A DNA stretch of 64,000 nucleotides from Kibdelosporangium sp040675465 (GTDB lineage Bacteria > Actinomycetota > Actinomycetes > Mycobacteriales > Pseudonocardiaceae), in the NCBI RefSeq assembly GCF_040675465.1, contig NZ_JBFAPA010000001.1, positions 372,001 to 436,000 of the forward strand. The letters are read 5' to 3'. The translations under genes were made by a program, and so were the position numbers. The notes under the pieces were generated by a model, which was not told the origin of the DNA, did not search any database, and saw nothing but the letters and a program-made list of their open reading frames with translations. Position 1 is the first letter of the stretch. Each line of letters starts with the position of its first letter. Of this stretch, positions 9,611 through 18,588 are shown one piece after another.

Positions 9611-10306
9611 GTCGCCGCCTGGCGCCATCGCCATGCGACTGTTCCCCGAGCTACCTGCGACCCCAGCGTTCTGGTCGGGCACTCCCAGCACACTCCCTGC
9701 GTTTGAGCCAGTAGCCCGGTACCCGGAAGGCCAGCTCGAACGGACAAATACCGCAATGAGTAGGACACCGAACGCGCCCACGGGGGCACGCTCTTCGCCG
9801 AAACGTCAGGTCACATAGCTTTCCGTCCTCACAACCTGCAGTTTCAGCGCGCGGCACCCATCCGCGTCGCCTCGTGTCGGAAATCGCCCGATCGGACGAC
9901 GCCCGGCAGAAGCATCGCGGCCCAAGGCCACCTTGGTCAACCCATCCCGACCTGGGCTGGCCAAAGCGACCACGGTGTTCCCCTCGAACCTGCCCATCTA
10001 CCCGGCGACGGCGGTGGCCGTCAACCCGGCATCCGGGCAGCCTCCTCACTACATCGGTGGCGCTCCACCTCACTGTGGGCACAGAAGGTAGCGAAAAGTA
10101 TGCCGAGATGTAAGCCTATCGGGGAGGTTTGCCGAAGGTTCGGGTTCAACCAGCGGCGGAACACCTGCAGCGTGACGATCATTTTCTCGGCGGATACATC
10201 CTTTTGACCGGCAGATACGTCCGTTCGAGGGATATGCGCGTTAGTCCTGTGACCGTGCGTATTCACGTTGTGACAACCGGTACAGACTCGCTGGAGTGGG
10301 AGGCCG
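9611..10306. other. Gene-free stretch upstream of the conservon
   Basis: No convincing gene was found on either strand: the open frames here lack ribosome sites, third-position GC bias and recognisable motifs. The stretch must contain the promoter of the conservon operon. To its right it runs into a decayed transporter gene that begins near 10307. Confidence 0.5.
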
Positions 10307-10762
10307 GTGGCCTTGCCCACCAGCACCCAGAGCAGGGGTCAGCGCATTCGCGCATTGGTGTCCGTTCTCACAATCATCGGCTGCATATCCGGTTGCGGCG
10401 CCCTGGAGTCGGCGGAGCCGTCGGCGCTTCGCGTGTCGGTGGCGAAGATGGTCTCCGGCATCGAGATCATCGCGGACGGGTCGGCGGCGGGGCCGTCGAC
10501 CATATCGGCGTTACGCGACGAAGGCCTGGACTACAAGTCGATCAAATGGGTGACCATGCCGTTTCCCGATATGGCCGCGCGATCGCAGCGGGGCGACATC
10601 GACGCGGCATTCCTGACCGAGCCGTTCATCACCCAGGCGCGCGGTGCCGGTGTTCGACACCGCGACGGGCACGACCGCAGCAAGATCGAACGGCTGACGA
10701 TGGAGTTCGCCAAAGTCAACAAAGACACCACCACCAGCACAAACCTCCTCAACTCCGCTCCG
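10307..10762 (+). pseudogene. Decayed NMT1/SsuA-like substrate-binding lipoprotein
   Basis: Remnant of a paralogue of the intact lipoproteins at 11783, 17372 and 18589. A GTG start, a hydrophobic stretch and a lipobox (CISGCG) remain. An internal deletion of roughly 120 codons then joins to DYKSIKWVTMPFPDMAA and GDIDAAFLTEPFIT, which match the intact copies. Near 10645 the frame shifts: the expected VFDTATGTTA continues in another frame, and MEFAKVNKDT returns in the first. Several independent lesions make it a true relic rather than one sequencing error. Confidence 0.85.
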
Positions 10763-11108
10763 CACACGACCCACGGAAGCGAGCCGCAGCTGGGTGCCGG
10801 CGGGCAAGCCGCGGCCGGGCCCGATCGGCGGCGCGATCGGCGCGGGCGGGCCGGTGGGCACGGGTGGATGGCCGGGTCTGGACATCTCGCTGCGCACTCT
10901 TCGCGAGAACGGCGCTCTCATCGAAGAGCAGCGGAGAGCGGCGATCGCAGCCCCAACGCCGTCCCGCCTGGCAGGACACGCGGGTATGCGGGAGGGGCTC
11001 GGGGCAGGGCACCGGGACTGCCGGCCGCTGGACGACGAGAGCGACGCTTGGCCGAGAGCCTTGGCGGAGCTGGGAAACAGGCCACTGCCGCCCGCGTCAG
11101 CGTGCTTG
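10763..11108. other. Unassigned stretch between two transporter relics
   Basis: A reading frame from about 10794 shows coding-like composition for some 70 codons (GPIGGAIGAGGPVGTGGWPG, then LDISLRTLRENGALIEEQ) but has no ribosome site or family that I recognise. By position it would correspond to the region between a binding-protein gene and its permease. It may be debris from a gene that moved in during decay. Confidence 0.35.
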
Positions 11109-11607
11109 CGTGGCGATCGCGCCTGCCATTGCGATAGGGATCGCGGTTCCGGCTGGGTTGTTGTTGGGGAGCGTTCCGTTTCTGCGCGTCGCGACTCAGA
11201 CTTTTGTTGAGTTTCTGCGGCCGATCCCGTCGGTGGCCCTGATTCCGCGCCATCGTGGCGATGGGCGGCGGTCCGCCACCAAGATCGCGCTCGCCGTCTA
11301 TGCCGCGGTGTGGCCGGTTCTGTTCAACACGATCTACGCCCTCGCCGAGATCGACCCGCTCCTGCTCGGCACCGCAAGGTCTTCCGGCCTCGGCAAGACC
11401 CGCACGATGGTCACCGTCTCGCTGCCGAAGATCTTCAGCGGCTGAGCCTCAGCAGCGCGCAGCTGCTGATGGTCGTCTCGCGTCCGGGACCAGTTCAGCT
11501 TTCCCCGGATGTGGGCATGGGTGGTGCTTCTCGGACTGCTCGGCTACGTCCTCACCATGGCGCTGCTCGCGGCCGAGCGAAAAGTTCTTCGGTGGCAACC
11601 GAACTGA
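11109..11607 (+). pseudogene. Fused remnant of two ABC permease genes
   Basis: The first part (about 11112-11433) matches the middle of the first intact permease at 13123: GIAVPAGLLLGSVP, FLRPIPSVALIP and ALAEIDPLLLGTARS align closely. At KIFSG it switches to the second intact permease at 13905 (KIFAG there), and after a frameshift continues as LSLSSAQLLMVVS. A further frame (11509-11607) reads MWAWVVLLGLLGYVL...ERKVLRWQPN and stops, matching that permease's C-terminus. The start of the first and the start of the second gene are both missing, so an internal deletion joined them. Confidence 0.88.
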
Positions 11608-11782
11608 ACGTCACCAGGCACTACTCCATTCGTGGGGTGACCCGATCGAGCGACTTGTGCAGCGAAGAGAAACCACTTCGCAACCCGTTGTGACGGGCAT
11701 TGGCGGGTCGCTAGCGTGTCGCCGGTACGTCGGGGATCGAAGTTGTAAAAGATTCACATCGACTCAGTACCGAGGAGAGGCA

Positions 11783-12817
11783 ATGCCTAGACGCGGCGAC
11801 ACCGGCCAGGTGTACCGGTCGCGCGTGCGGATCCCGATCATCGCCGCCACCCTTGCCCTGCTGACCGCGGCCTCCGGCTGCGGGCTGATGGGCGGCAGCA
11901 GCGGTGACTCGACCACCAAGCCCAGCGCCACCGGTGGCGCGGTCGAGAAGCAGAAGATCAGAGTGGGCGTCCTGCCAGTCGTGGACGTCGCGCCGCTGTA
12001 CCGGGCGATCGATCAGGGTTACTTCAGGCAGCAAGGCCTCGAGGTCGAACCGGTCTCCGTGCAGAGCGGGCCGAAGGCCGTCGAGGGGATCATCGGCGGC
12101 GACCTGGACATCGCGTTCACCAGCTACCCGGGCGCGTTCGCGGCGCAGGCCAAGGGCGCGGCCAACCTCAAGATCGTCGCGGACGCGTACGCGGCCCGGC
12201 CGGGGCACCTCGTGCTAGTCGCGACCAAGAACTCGCCGATGCAGAAACCCGAGGACGCCGGCGGCAAGAAGATCGCGGTGACCAGCAAGGGCTCCATCTC
12301 CGACCTGGGCGCGATGTCGGTGCTGAAGACCAAGGGCGTGGACGTCACCAAGATCAACTGGGTGCCGATGGGCTTCCCCGACATGGGTCCGGCCATGCAG
12401 CAGGGCACCATCGACGGCGCGGTGGTGGCCGAGCCGTTCGTGACCACGACGGAGAAGCAGTACGGCGCCTCCCCGGTGCTGGACGTCTCGTCCGGCCCGA
12501 CGGCGGACATCTCGATGTCCGGCTGGGCCGCCACGGACAAGCTGGCCACGGCGAACCCGAACACCATGGCGGCCTTCCAGCGGGGGCTGGCGCAGGGTGT
12601 CTCGGACGTCAAGAGCGACCGCTCGAAGCTGGAGCCGATCCTGGTGAAGTACGTCAAGATCGACGCGGCCACGGCCTCGCTGGTGCACATCGCGGACTAC
12701 CCGGAGTCGCTCGACCCGGTCCGGCTGCAGCGTGTGGCCGACCTGATGTCGGAGTTCAAGGTGATCCCGGAGAAGCTCAACGTGCAGCCGATGCTGCTCT
12801 CGTCGGCCTCCAAGTAG
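11783..12817 (+). CDS. ABC importer substrate-binding lipoprotein, NMT1/SsuA-like (copy A)
   Basis: Extracytoplasmic binding protein of the nitrate/sulfonate/taurine/THI5-like class, 344 residues. A basic N-terminus and hydrophobic stretch end in the lipobox ASGC near residue 33, so it is anchored to the outer face of the membrane. The fold signatures are VGVLPVVDVAPLYRAIDQGYF, GDLDIAFTSYPGAF and GTIDGAVVAEPFV. The ATG follows GAGGAGAGG. It is the first gene of an importer locus with two permeases and an ATPase (13123-15598), although a hairpin separates them. The solute is unknown; the fold alone does not distinguish taurine, sulfonates, aromatic acids or pyrimidines. Confidence 0.9.
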   Translation: MPRRGDTGQVYRSRVRIPIIAATLALLTAASGCGLMGGSSGDSTTKPSATGGAVEKQKIRVGVLPVVDVAPLYRAIDQGYFRQQGLEVEPVSVQSGPKAVEGIIGGDLDIAFTSYPGAFAAQAKGAANLKIVADAYAARPGHLVLVATKNSPMQKPEDAGGKKIAVTSKGSISDLGAMSVLKTKGVDVTKINWVPMGFPDMGPAMQQGTIDGAVVAEPFVTTTEKQYGASPVLDVSSGPTADISMSGWAATDKLATANPNTMAAFQRGLAQGVSDVKSDRSKLEPILVKYVKIDAATASLVHIADYPESLDPVRLQRVADLMSEFKVIPEKLNVQPMLLSSASK

Positions 12818-12830
12818 GACGCGCGTAACA

Positions 12831-12861
12831 CAGACCCGGGGGCCGGCCGCCCTCGGGTCTG
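12831..12861 (+). terminator. Terminator after binding protein A
   Basis: CAGACCCG...CGGGTCTG with a GC-rich inner stem, followed by TCCGTTTCT. It begins 13 bases after the stop codon. It probably ends most transcripts here, so that the binding protein is made in excess over the permeases, or the permeases have their own promoter in 12862-13122. Confidence 0.75.
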
Positions 12862-13122
12862 TCCGTTTCTCACCCACTGATCAACTTCGGCTGTGGCTCG
12901 GTCGCACTAGCCGGGTGCCGCCAGTTGGCGTACCTGGCTACTCCTCGGCCATTAACCCGATCGGGGTGTTTCGATACGTGGCCAGTGGCCGGTAAGCGGC
13001 CATTTGTCCCGACCCCGTATCGCTCACTAGAGTGACCACCTGGCGTTCGGCCGGGTGAAGCCCGTTTTCCAACCGCTCATGGAGTTCGGTGTGCTGACCA
13101 ACTCGGTCGCCGGTGAGCCGGC

Positions 13123-13908
13123 GTGATCCGGTTCATTCGCGGCCTGCTGGGGATCCTGTTCGTCCTCGCCCTGTGGCAGCTCGGTTCGGCCACCGGGCTG
13201 TTCCCCGAGACCTACATCCCGCCGCCCACCACCGTGCTGCCCACGATGGTGGATCTGTTCTCGCAGCAGTTCAACAACGACACCGACACGTTCATCCGGG
13301 ACCTGATCGCCACCATGCTGGCCTGGGGGCTGTCGCTGCTGATCGCCATCGGCATCGCGGTACCCGCCGGGCTGCTGCTGGGCAGCGTGCCCTCGGTGCG
13401 GGTGGCCACCCGGGTGATCATCGAGTTCCTCCGGCCGATCCCGTCGGTAGCGCTGATCCCGCTGGTGCTGATCCTGATCGGCTCGGGGCCGGACGCCAAG
13501 ATCAGCCTCGCGGTCTACGCGGCGATCTGGCCGATCCTGTTCAACACGATCTACGCGCTGGACGAGATCGACCCGCTGCAGCTGGACACCGCCCGCTCGT
13601 TCGGCCTGGGCAAGACCCGCACGATGGCCACGGTGTCGCTGCCGCACGCGGCGCCGTTCGTGTTCACCGGCGTGCGGCTGGCCAGCGCGGTCATCCTGAT
13701 CGTCGTGATCAGCACCGAGTACCTGGCCACCTCGGACATCGGCCTCGGCCGGTTCCTCACCCAGTACGCCAGCGGTTCCGGCCGCCAGGACGTGATCCTG
13801 GCCGTCACGGTGCTGTCCGGGGTGATCGGCTACGCGCTCGACAGCGGGTTCCTGAAGCTCAGCCGGGTGCTGTTCAAGTGGAGCAACCAGACGGAGGCGG
13901 CGAAATGA
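13123..13908 (+). CDS. ABC importer permease 1 (SsuC/TauC-like)
   Basis: Integral membrane permease of 261 residues with about six hydrophobic segments. The cytoplasmic EAA-type loop is seen as DEIDPLQLDTARSFGLGKTRT near residue 146, where it would dock on the ATPase at 14723. The GTG start is used; no strong ribosome site precedes it. It overlaps permease 2 by four bases (ATGA), so the two are coupled and probably form a heterodimeric channel. A decayed homologue of its central part lies at 11112-11433. Confidence 0.9.
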   Translation: MIRFIRGLLGILFVLALWQLGSATGLFPETYIPPPTTVLPTMVDLFSQQFNNDTDTFIRDLIATMLAWGLSLLIAIGIAVPAGLLLGSVPSVRVATRVIIEFLRPIPSVALIPLVLILIGSGPDAKISLAVYAAIWPILFNTIYALDEIDPLQLDTARSFGLGKTRTMATVSLPHAAPFVFTGVRLASAVILIVVISTEYLATSDIGLGRFLTQYASGSGRQDVILAVTVLSGVIGYALDSGFLKLSRVLFKWSNQTEAAK

Positions 13909-14717
13909 CCCGGTTCAGGGGCTTCGCGCAGCGCTGGATCGTCTTCGTCTGCGTGCTCGTGGTCTGGGAGCTGGCCACGCTGGCCGCCCAGTCGAAGTTC
14001 TTCCCGCCGCCCACCGAGATCGCGCCGGCCATCCTGGGCATCTGGTTCAGCGGCCCGGCCTCGCAGCTGTTCCTCAGCGACGCGGTGTTCATCCACGTCC
14101 TGCCCAGCCTGGGCCGGCTGCTCACCGGCTGGCTCGGCGCCGCGGTGATCGGCATCACCGCCGGGCTCGCGCTCGGCCGGTCCAAGCACGGCCTGGAGTA
14201 CTTCGGGCCGGTGCTGGCGTTCCTGCGGTCCATCCCGCCGGTGCTGCTGCTGCCGTTCTTCATGGTGCTGCTGGGCATCGAGGCGCCGCAGAAGATCGCG
14301 CTGATCGCGTTCGGCACGTTGTGGCCGATCCTGCTCAACTCGGCCGACGGGGCCCGCTCGGTCGACCAGGTCAAGGTGGACACCGCGAAGTCGTTCGGCG
14401 TGCCGCGCCGCCAGTGGATCCTGATGGTCGTGCTGCCCGCGGCGCTGCCCAAGATCTTCGCCGGGCTGCGCGTCTCGCTGTCGCTCGCCCTGGTGCTGAT
14501 GGTGATCTCCGAGCTGGTCGGGGCGGTCACCGGGCTGGGCACCCAGCTCACGGACTTCCAGCGCCAGTATGACTACGCGAACATGTGGGCGCTGATCATC
14601 CTGCTCGGCGTCCTCGGCTACGGCCTCAACAGCCTGCTGCTCCTGGTGGAACGCCGGGTGCTGTCCTGGCAACCCACTCGTAACGTCCAAGCAAGTACCG
14701 TGAAAGCCGGAGGCTGA
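13905..14717 (+). CDS. ABC importer permease 2 (SsuC/TauC-like)
   Basis: Second permease, 270 residues, with about six membrane segments and the cytoplasmic coupling loop VDQVKVDTAKSFGVPRRQW near residue 155. N-terminal segment VFVCVLVVWELATL and the pore-side FLRSIPPVLLLPFFMVLL are typical of the binding-protein-dependent transport family. Its ATG overlaps the stop of permease 1. The C-terminal piece (MWALIILLGVLGYGL, ERRVLSWQP) has a clear relic at 11509-11607. Confidence 0.9.
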   Translation: MTRFRGFAQRWIVFVCVLVVWELATLAAQSKFFPPPTEIAPAILGIWFSGPASQLFLSDAVFIHVLPSLGRLLTGWLGAAVIGITAGLALGRSKHGLEYFGPVLAFLRSIPPVLLLPFFMVLLGIEAPQKIALIAFGTLWPILLNSADGARSVDQVKVDTAKSFGVPRRQWILMVVLPAALPKIFAGLRVSLSLALVLMVISELVGAVTGLGTQLTDFQRQYDYANMWALIILLGVLGYGLNSLLLLVERRVLSWQPTRNVQASTVKAGG

Positions 14718-14722
14718 AGACC

Positions 14723-15598
14723 ATGACGGCAATGCTGGACGTCGCCGAGCTGCGCCACACGTACGGCTCGGGACCATCCGCACACACCGCGGTACAGAAC
14801 CTGACGTTCACGGTGGGCACCGGCGAGCTGGCCTGCATCGTGGGCCCGTCCGGGTGCGGCAAGACGACGCTGCTGCGCTGCATCGCCGGGCTGATCCGGC
14901 CGTCGGCGGGCACGGTGTCGCTGCACGGCGACCTGATCGACCGCACCCCGTCCGACCTGGCGGTGGTGTTCCAGGACTACAGCCGCTCGCTGTTCCCGTG
15001 GCTGTCGGTGCGCGGGAACGTGGAGTTCCCGTTGCGGTCCAGGAACATCTCCAAGTCCGAGCGCCGGCGCCGGTCGGCCGAGGCGCTGGAGTCGGTGGGC
15101 CTGTCCGCGGCGGCCGCCAAATACCCGTGGCAGCTGTCCGGCGGCATGCAGCAGCGCGTGTCCATCGCGCGGGCGCTGGCCTGCCAGCCGTCGCTGCTGC
15201 TGATGGACGAGCCGTTCGCCTCGGTGGACGCGCAGACCCGGTTCGAGCTGGAGGACCTGCTGCTGCGGGTGCGCCGCGAGCACGAGAGCACGGTCCTGCT
15301 GGTCACCCACGACATCGACGAGAGCGTCTACCTGGGCGACCGCGTGCTGGTGCTGTCCAAGTCGCCCGCGTCGATCGTCGCGGACCTGACCGTGGACCTG
15401 CCCGCGAACCGCGACCAGATCACCACCAGGGAGTCCAAGAACTTCGTCGCGCTGCGCGGTGAGGTGGCGCGGCTGCTGCACAACACGCCCGCGCCGGAGA
15501 CGACCGTGCACCGCCCGACCGCGGCCGAGGAAGAGGCGGCGGCCCAGCGGTTCCTGGCAGCCGAACGCTCCCAGCGCAGCGAGGTCACCAAGAGCTGA
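14723..15598 (+). CDS. ABC importer ATPase (SsuB/TauB-like)
   Basis: Cytoplasmic ATPase of 291 residues driving the importer. Walker A is GPSGCGKTT near residue 38, the Q-loop is in VVFQDYSRSLFPW, the ABC signature is LSGGMQQR, Walker B is LLLMDEP, and the switch histidine is in LVTHDIDES. The gene starts five bases after permease 2. It is the only intact ATPase in this locus and is the obvious partner for all three binding lipoproteins. The C-terminal 40 residues (TAAEEEAAAQRFL) are an acidic extension without a domain. Confidence 0.93.
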   Translation: MTAMLDVAELRHTYGSGPSAHTAVQNLTFTVGTGELACIVGPSGCGKTTLLRCIAGLIRPSAGTVSLHGDLIDRTPSDLAVVFQDYSRSLFPWLSVRGNVEFPLRSRNISKSERRRRSAEALESVGLSAAAAKYPWQLSGGMQQRVSIARALACQPSLLLMDEPFASVDAQTRFELEDLLLRVRREHESTVLLVTHDIDESVYLGDRVLVLSKSPASIVADLTVDLPANRDQITTRESKNFVALRGEVARLLHNTPAPETTVHRPTAAEEEAAAQRFLAAERSQRSEVTKS

Positions 15599-15609
15599 GC
15601 GCGCCCCGG

Positions 15610-15644
15610 CCCTGCCCACCCCTCAATAGAGGGTGTGGGCAGGG
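15610..15644. terminator. Bidirectional terminator between importer ATPase and ThDP enzyme
   Basis: CCCTGCCCAC plus CCCTC pairs with GAGGG plus GTGGGCAGGG, with one bulged T and the loop AATA. The hairpin overlaps the last codons of the minus-strand ThDP gene, and lies 11 bases beyond the plus-strand ATPase stop. Confidence 0.7.
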
Positions 15645-17206
15645 TCGGTGACGCGGACGTGGACGACGGTCGGGCGGTCCTCGATGAGGGACCGTTTCAA
15701 GGCCGTCCGGAAGTCCGCAATGGACTCGACTGTGATCCCGTAGCAGCCCAGACTCGTTGCCAGGGCGGCGAAGTCTATGCCGCCGAGGTCGGTGCCCGGG
15801 ATCTTCTGCTCAGCCGATGACAGGAGCTTCAGGGCCGCGTACTCGGCGTTGTCCAGGATCACGAACGTCATCGGCAGGTTCTCGCGGGCGGCGGTCCACA
15901 ACGCCTGGATGCCGTACATGCTGGAGCCATCGCCCAGGATCGCCACCACGCGGCGGTCAGGGCGACCCAACGCGGCGCCGACGGCCGCAGGCAGTCCCCA
16001 GCCGAGCGTGCCGCTGGCCATCGTGAGGAAACCCGTGTGGCGCGCCCGAATCGGCAGGTAGTCGTGCATGAGGTTGCGGTGGCTCGGCGCCTCCTCGACC
16101 ACCAGCGCGTTGTCCGGCAGCAAATTCGCCAGAGCAGCGAGCACGTGCACCGGTGAGACCGGGTCACTGTCCGCGGGAATTGCTGGTCGTACCAGTGGTT
16201 TCGGCGTCACCCGGTCCACTGGGACGACCATTTCGGACAGCCGGCGAACCGCTGGCCCGATCATCGACCGAATGCCGACGCCTGCCTTGGCGCGCGCGAG
16301 CACGTCCGGGTCGTCGTTGATCAGGAACAACGGTGGCAACGGCGTGGCAGCATTACCGCGGAACACATGCAGGGTGAACACCGGCGCGCCCAGCACCAGT
16401 GCGAGGTCGTACGGTTCGAGCGCGGCCGCGATGGACCGTTCCTCCGGGTCGAGAAATCCCTGGAACAACGGGTGATCCTCGGGGAACGAGCACCGCGACG
16501 ACATCGGCGCCACGAACACCCCCGCCCGGATCCGTTCCGCCAAGGCGACGACATCCGCAACGGCGTCCTCAGCGTCCACAGCGGCCCCAACGACGATCAC
16601 CGGACGCTCGGCCCCGTCCACAGCGGACGCGAGCCCTGACAACGCCTCTGGGGCCGCGACCGGGCCGAGGATCCGGGGCCGCACGGGCACGGCACCTTCA
16701 CTGGGCGCATCCCAGTCGTCGGCGGGAACGGAAATGAACGCCGGACCGGTCGGCGGCTGGACCGCGAGGTGGTAGGCGTGCGCGAGCGCGGCCGCAACGT
16801 CCTGCGCCCGCGCGGGTTCGCAGCTCCACTTCACATATGGCCGCGGGAACACGGTCGGATCCGACGCTCCGAGGAACGGCTCCCCCGGCAGCAGCGAGCG
16901 GACCTGCTGACCGGCCAGCACCAGCATCGGCGTCCGGTTGCGGTACGCGGTGAACACGTGCCCCAGGCCGTGCCCGAGACCGCCCGCGGAGTGCAGGTTC
17001 ACCAGAACGGGCTGGTCAGCTGCCTGCGCGTAACCGTCGGCCATCGCGACCACTGCAGCTTCCTGCAGACCGAGGACGTACCGGAAGCCGGCCGGCCAGT
17101 CCACCAGGAAGGGAATTTCCGTCGTCCCGGGGTTCCCGAACACCGTGGTGAGCCCGAAGTCGCGCAACAGGTCGCGGGCGACGTCCCGCACACTCGGGGT
17201 GGTCAT
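15623..17206 (-). CDS. mdlC: Benzoylformate decarboxylase-like ThDP-dependent enzyme
   Basis: Thiamine-diphosphate enzyme of 527 residues that should decarboxylate a 2-oxo acid, most likely benzoylformate or a related aryl-glyoxylate (mandelate pathway). Catalytic residues of Pseudomonas benzoylformate decarboxylase are present with small offsets: Glu49 (their Glu47), His72 (His70) and His280 (His281). Their Ser26 is Thr28 here (GNPGTTE), which could alter substrate choice. The cofactor motif GDGSSMYG...LDN is near residue 425. The gene converges on the importer ATPase and diverges from binding protein B, suggesting the importer may bring in its substrate or a precursor. Phenylpyruvate or other acyl decarboxylases cannot be excluded. 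Confidence 0.82.
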   Translation of the reverse strand: MTTPSVRDVARDLLRDFGLTTVFGNPGTTEIPFLVDWPAGFRYVLGLQEAAVVAMADGYAQAADQPVLVNLHSAGGLGHGLGHVFTAYRNRTPMLVLAGQQVRSLLPGEPFLGASDPTVFPRPYVKWSCEPARAQDVAAALAHAYHLAVQPPTGPAFISVPADDWDAPSEGAVPVRPRILGPVAAPEALSGLASAVDGAERPVIVVGAAVDAEDAVADVVALAERIRAGVFVAPMSSRCSFPEDHPLFQGFLDPEERSIAAALEPYDLALVLGAPVFTLHVFRGNAATPLPPLFLINDDPDVLARAKAGVGIRSMIGPAVRRLSEMVVPVDRVTPKPLVRPAIPADSDPVSPVHVLAALANLLPDNALVVEEAPSHRNLMHDYLPIRARHTGFLTMASGTLGWGLPAAVGAALGRPDRRVVAILGDGSSMYGIQALWTAARENLPMTFVILDNAEYAALKLLSSAEQKIPGTDLGGIDFAALATSLGCYGITVESIADFRTALKRSLIEDRPTVVHVRVTDPAHTLY

Positions 17207-17260
17207 GTGATTCTTTCACCTTTCGATCTTGTGACAGCACTCACTGCGGCCCACCTGTTT

Positions 17261-17275
17261 GGTGTATAAAACACC
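17261..17275. promoter_or_regulatory. Candidate operator between ThDP enzyme and binding protein B
   Basis: GGTGT-ATAAA-ACACC is a perfect 5-bp inverted repeat with a five-base AT centre, in the only AT-rich part of this divergent promoter region. Size and symmetry fit a GntR-type regulator site, but no regulator gene lies nearby. It is 54 bp upstream of the ThDP gene start and 97 bp upstream of the lipoprotein start. Confidence 0.4.
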
Positions 17276-17371
17276 GCGAACGCCACGCATCGTGACTGAT
17301 CGTGCCCCCCGTGTCAGCCGGTCGTGTCACAGCGTGACCGGAACAATCCTCGCGCAGATAAGGCATCTTCA

Positions 17372-18403
17372 ATGCTTCGACGAGCAAGTGGTTCCGTACG
17401 ATCGAGAAGAGCCGGCCGGGCGGTCGCAGCAATTCTGGGGACAGCGGGCATCCTCGCCGCCGTCTCCGGCTGCGGTCTGCTGGGTGGCTCGAGCAACGAC
17501 TCCGGCGGCGGGGGCAACGGACAGCTCGAGCGCACCACCCTCAAGATCGGCGCGATGCCGATCCTCGACTCGGCGCCGGTGCACATCGCGTCGCTGAAGG
17601 GCTACTTCAAGGACGAGGGCCTGGACGTCACGCTGGAGCCCGTCACGGGCGCCGCCACGGCCATCCCCAAGCTGCTCTCCGGTGATCTTCAGCTCACGTA
17701 TGGCGCGTACGTGCCCGTTCTGCAGGCCCAGGCGAAGGGCACCGGCGACTTCAAGTTCGTCGCCGACAGCTACCAGACCGCCGACAACATCTTCGTGATC
17801 ATGGTCAAGGCGAACTCGCCGATCAAGTCGCCGAAGGACCTCACCGGCAAGACCATCGCGACCAACACCAAGAACAGCATCACCGACCTGCTCGCCAAGT
17901 CCGCGCTGGACACCGCCGGGGTGGACTCCAAGACGATCAAGTGGGTGGAGTTCCCGTTCCCGGACATGGGCGCCAAGCTGCAGGCGGGCGACATCGACGC
18001 GGCGGTCGTGCTCGAGCCGTACGTCACGCTCGCCCAGCGCAGCACCGGCGCGACGTCCATCCTGGACACCTCGTCCGGCCCGACGGCCAACTTCCCGATC
18101 TCCGGCTACACCACCACGGCGAAGTTCGCCCAGGAGAACCCGAAGACGGTCGAGGCCGTCCGGCGGGCGCTGACCAGGGCCTCCGAGGAGGCCCGCAACC
18201 GCACGACGGTCGAGGACGCGGTGGTGAAGTACGCGAAGATCGACAAGGAGGTGGCGGCCCTGGTGCGCATCGGCACGTACCCGACCAGCCTGGACCGCAC
18301 CCGCCTGCAGCGGACCGTCGACCTGATGAAGAAGTACGACATGCTGCCCAAGGACGTGAACGTGGACAGCATGATCATCGACTCGGCGAAGACGGCCAAG
18401 TAA
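17372..18403 (+). CDS. ABC substrate-binding lipoprotein, NMT1/SsuA-like (copy B)
   Basis: Binding protein of 343 residues with a twin-arginine-free basic N-terminus, hydrophobic segment and lipobox (VSGCG). Core motifs are LKIGAMPILDSAPVHIASLKG, VTGAATAIPKLLSGDLQ and GDIDAAVVLEPYV. The ATG start is preferred to an in-frame GTG at 17324, because GATAAGG lies at the same spacing as GATGAGG before copy C. It has no permease of its own and is followed by a terminator. By eye about four of five residues match copy C, while copy A is clearly more distant. Confidence 0.9.
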   Translation: MLRRASGSVRSRRAGRAVAAILGTAGILAAVSGCGLLGGSSNDSGGGGNGQLERTTLKIGAMPILDSAPVHIASLKGYFKDEGLDVTLEPVTGAATAIPKLLSGDLQLTYGAYVPVLQAQAKGTGDFKFVADSYQTADNIFVIMVKANSPIKSPKDLTGKTIATNTKNSITDLLAKSALDTAGVDSKTIKWVEFPFPDMGAKLQAGDIDAAVVLEPYVTLAQRSTGATSILDTSSGPTANFPISGYTTTAKFAQENPKTVEAVRRALTRASEEARNRTTVEDAVVKYAKIDKEVAALVRIGTYPTSLDRTRLQRTVDLMKKYDMLPKDVNVDSMIIDSAKTAK

Positions 18404-18432
18404 CCAGCGGAAAAACTTGAGAAGTTGATCAC

Positions 18433-18459
18433 GAAAACCCCGGCTTGCCCGGGGTTTTC
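18433..18459. terminator. Terminator between binding proteins B and C
   Basis: GAAAACCCCGG and CCGGGGTTTTC form a perfect 11-bp stem with a five-base loop, and the flanking A/T runs give a U-tail in either direction. Binding protein C therefore needs its own promoter. Confidence 0.88.
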
Positions 18460-18502
18460 CCATGTAGACGAACCGGGGCCATCACTCTACACTCCGCAAT
18501 CG

Positions 18503-18563
18503 CTACGAGAACGTAGTGTGGCGCGAGGCGGAGCGCGTCACTCGGCGTGTCCGCCGCGGACAC
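18503..18563. promoter_or_regulatory. Two palindromes upstream of binding protein C
   Basis: CTACG-AGAA-CGTAG at 18503-18516 and GTGTCCGC-C-GCGGACAC at 18547-18563 are perfect inverted repeats. The second ends 25 bases before the ATG, a position where a bound repressor would block transcription or early elongation. Neither matches the palindrome upstream of copy B. Confidence 0.45.
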
Positions 18564-18588
18564 ATCAGTGTCAGATGAGGCCTCACAC

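Noticed and set aside
6551..9706. A very long open frame antisense to cvnA
   Set aside because: It is a shadow frame produced by the high GC content: its amino acids are arginine/glycine-rich, it has no motif, and the minus-strand frame carries all the conserved domains.
10129..11445. An intact 438-residue transporter gene
   Set aside because: The frame is open but only its last third matches a permease; the first two thirds match nothing and lie over the binding-protein relic in the wrong frame.
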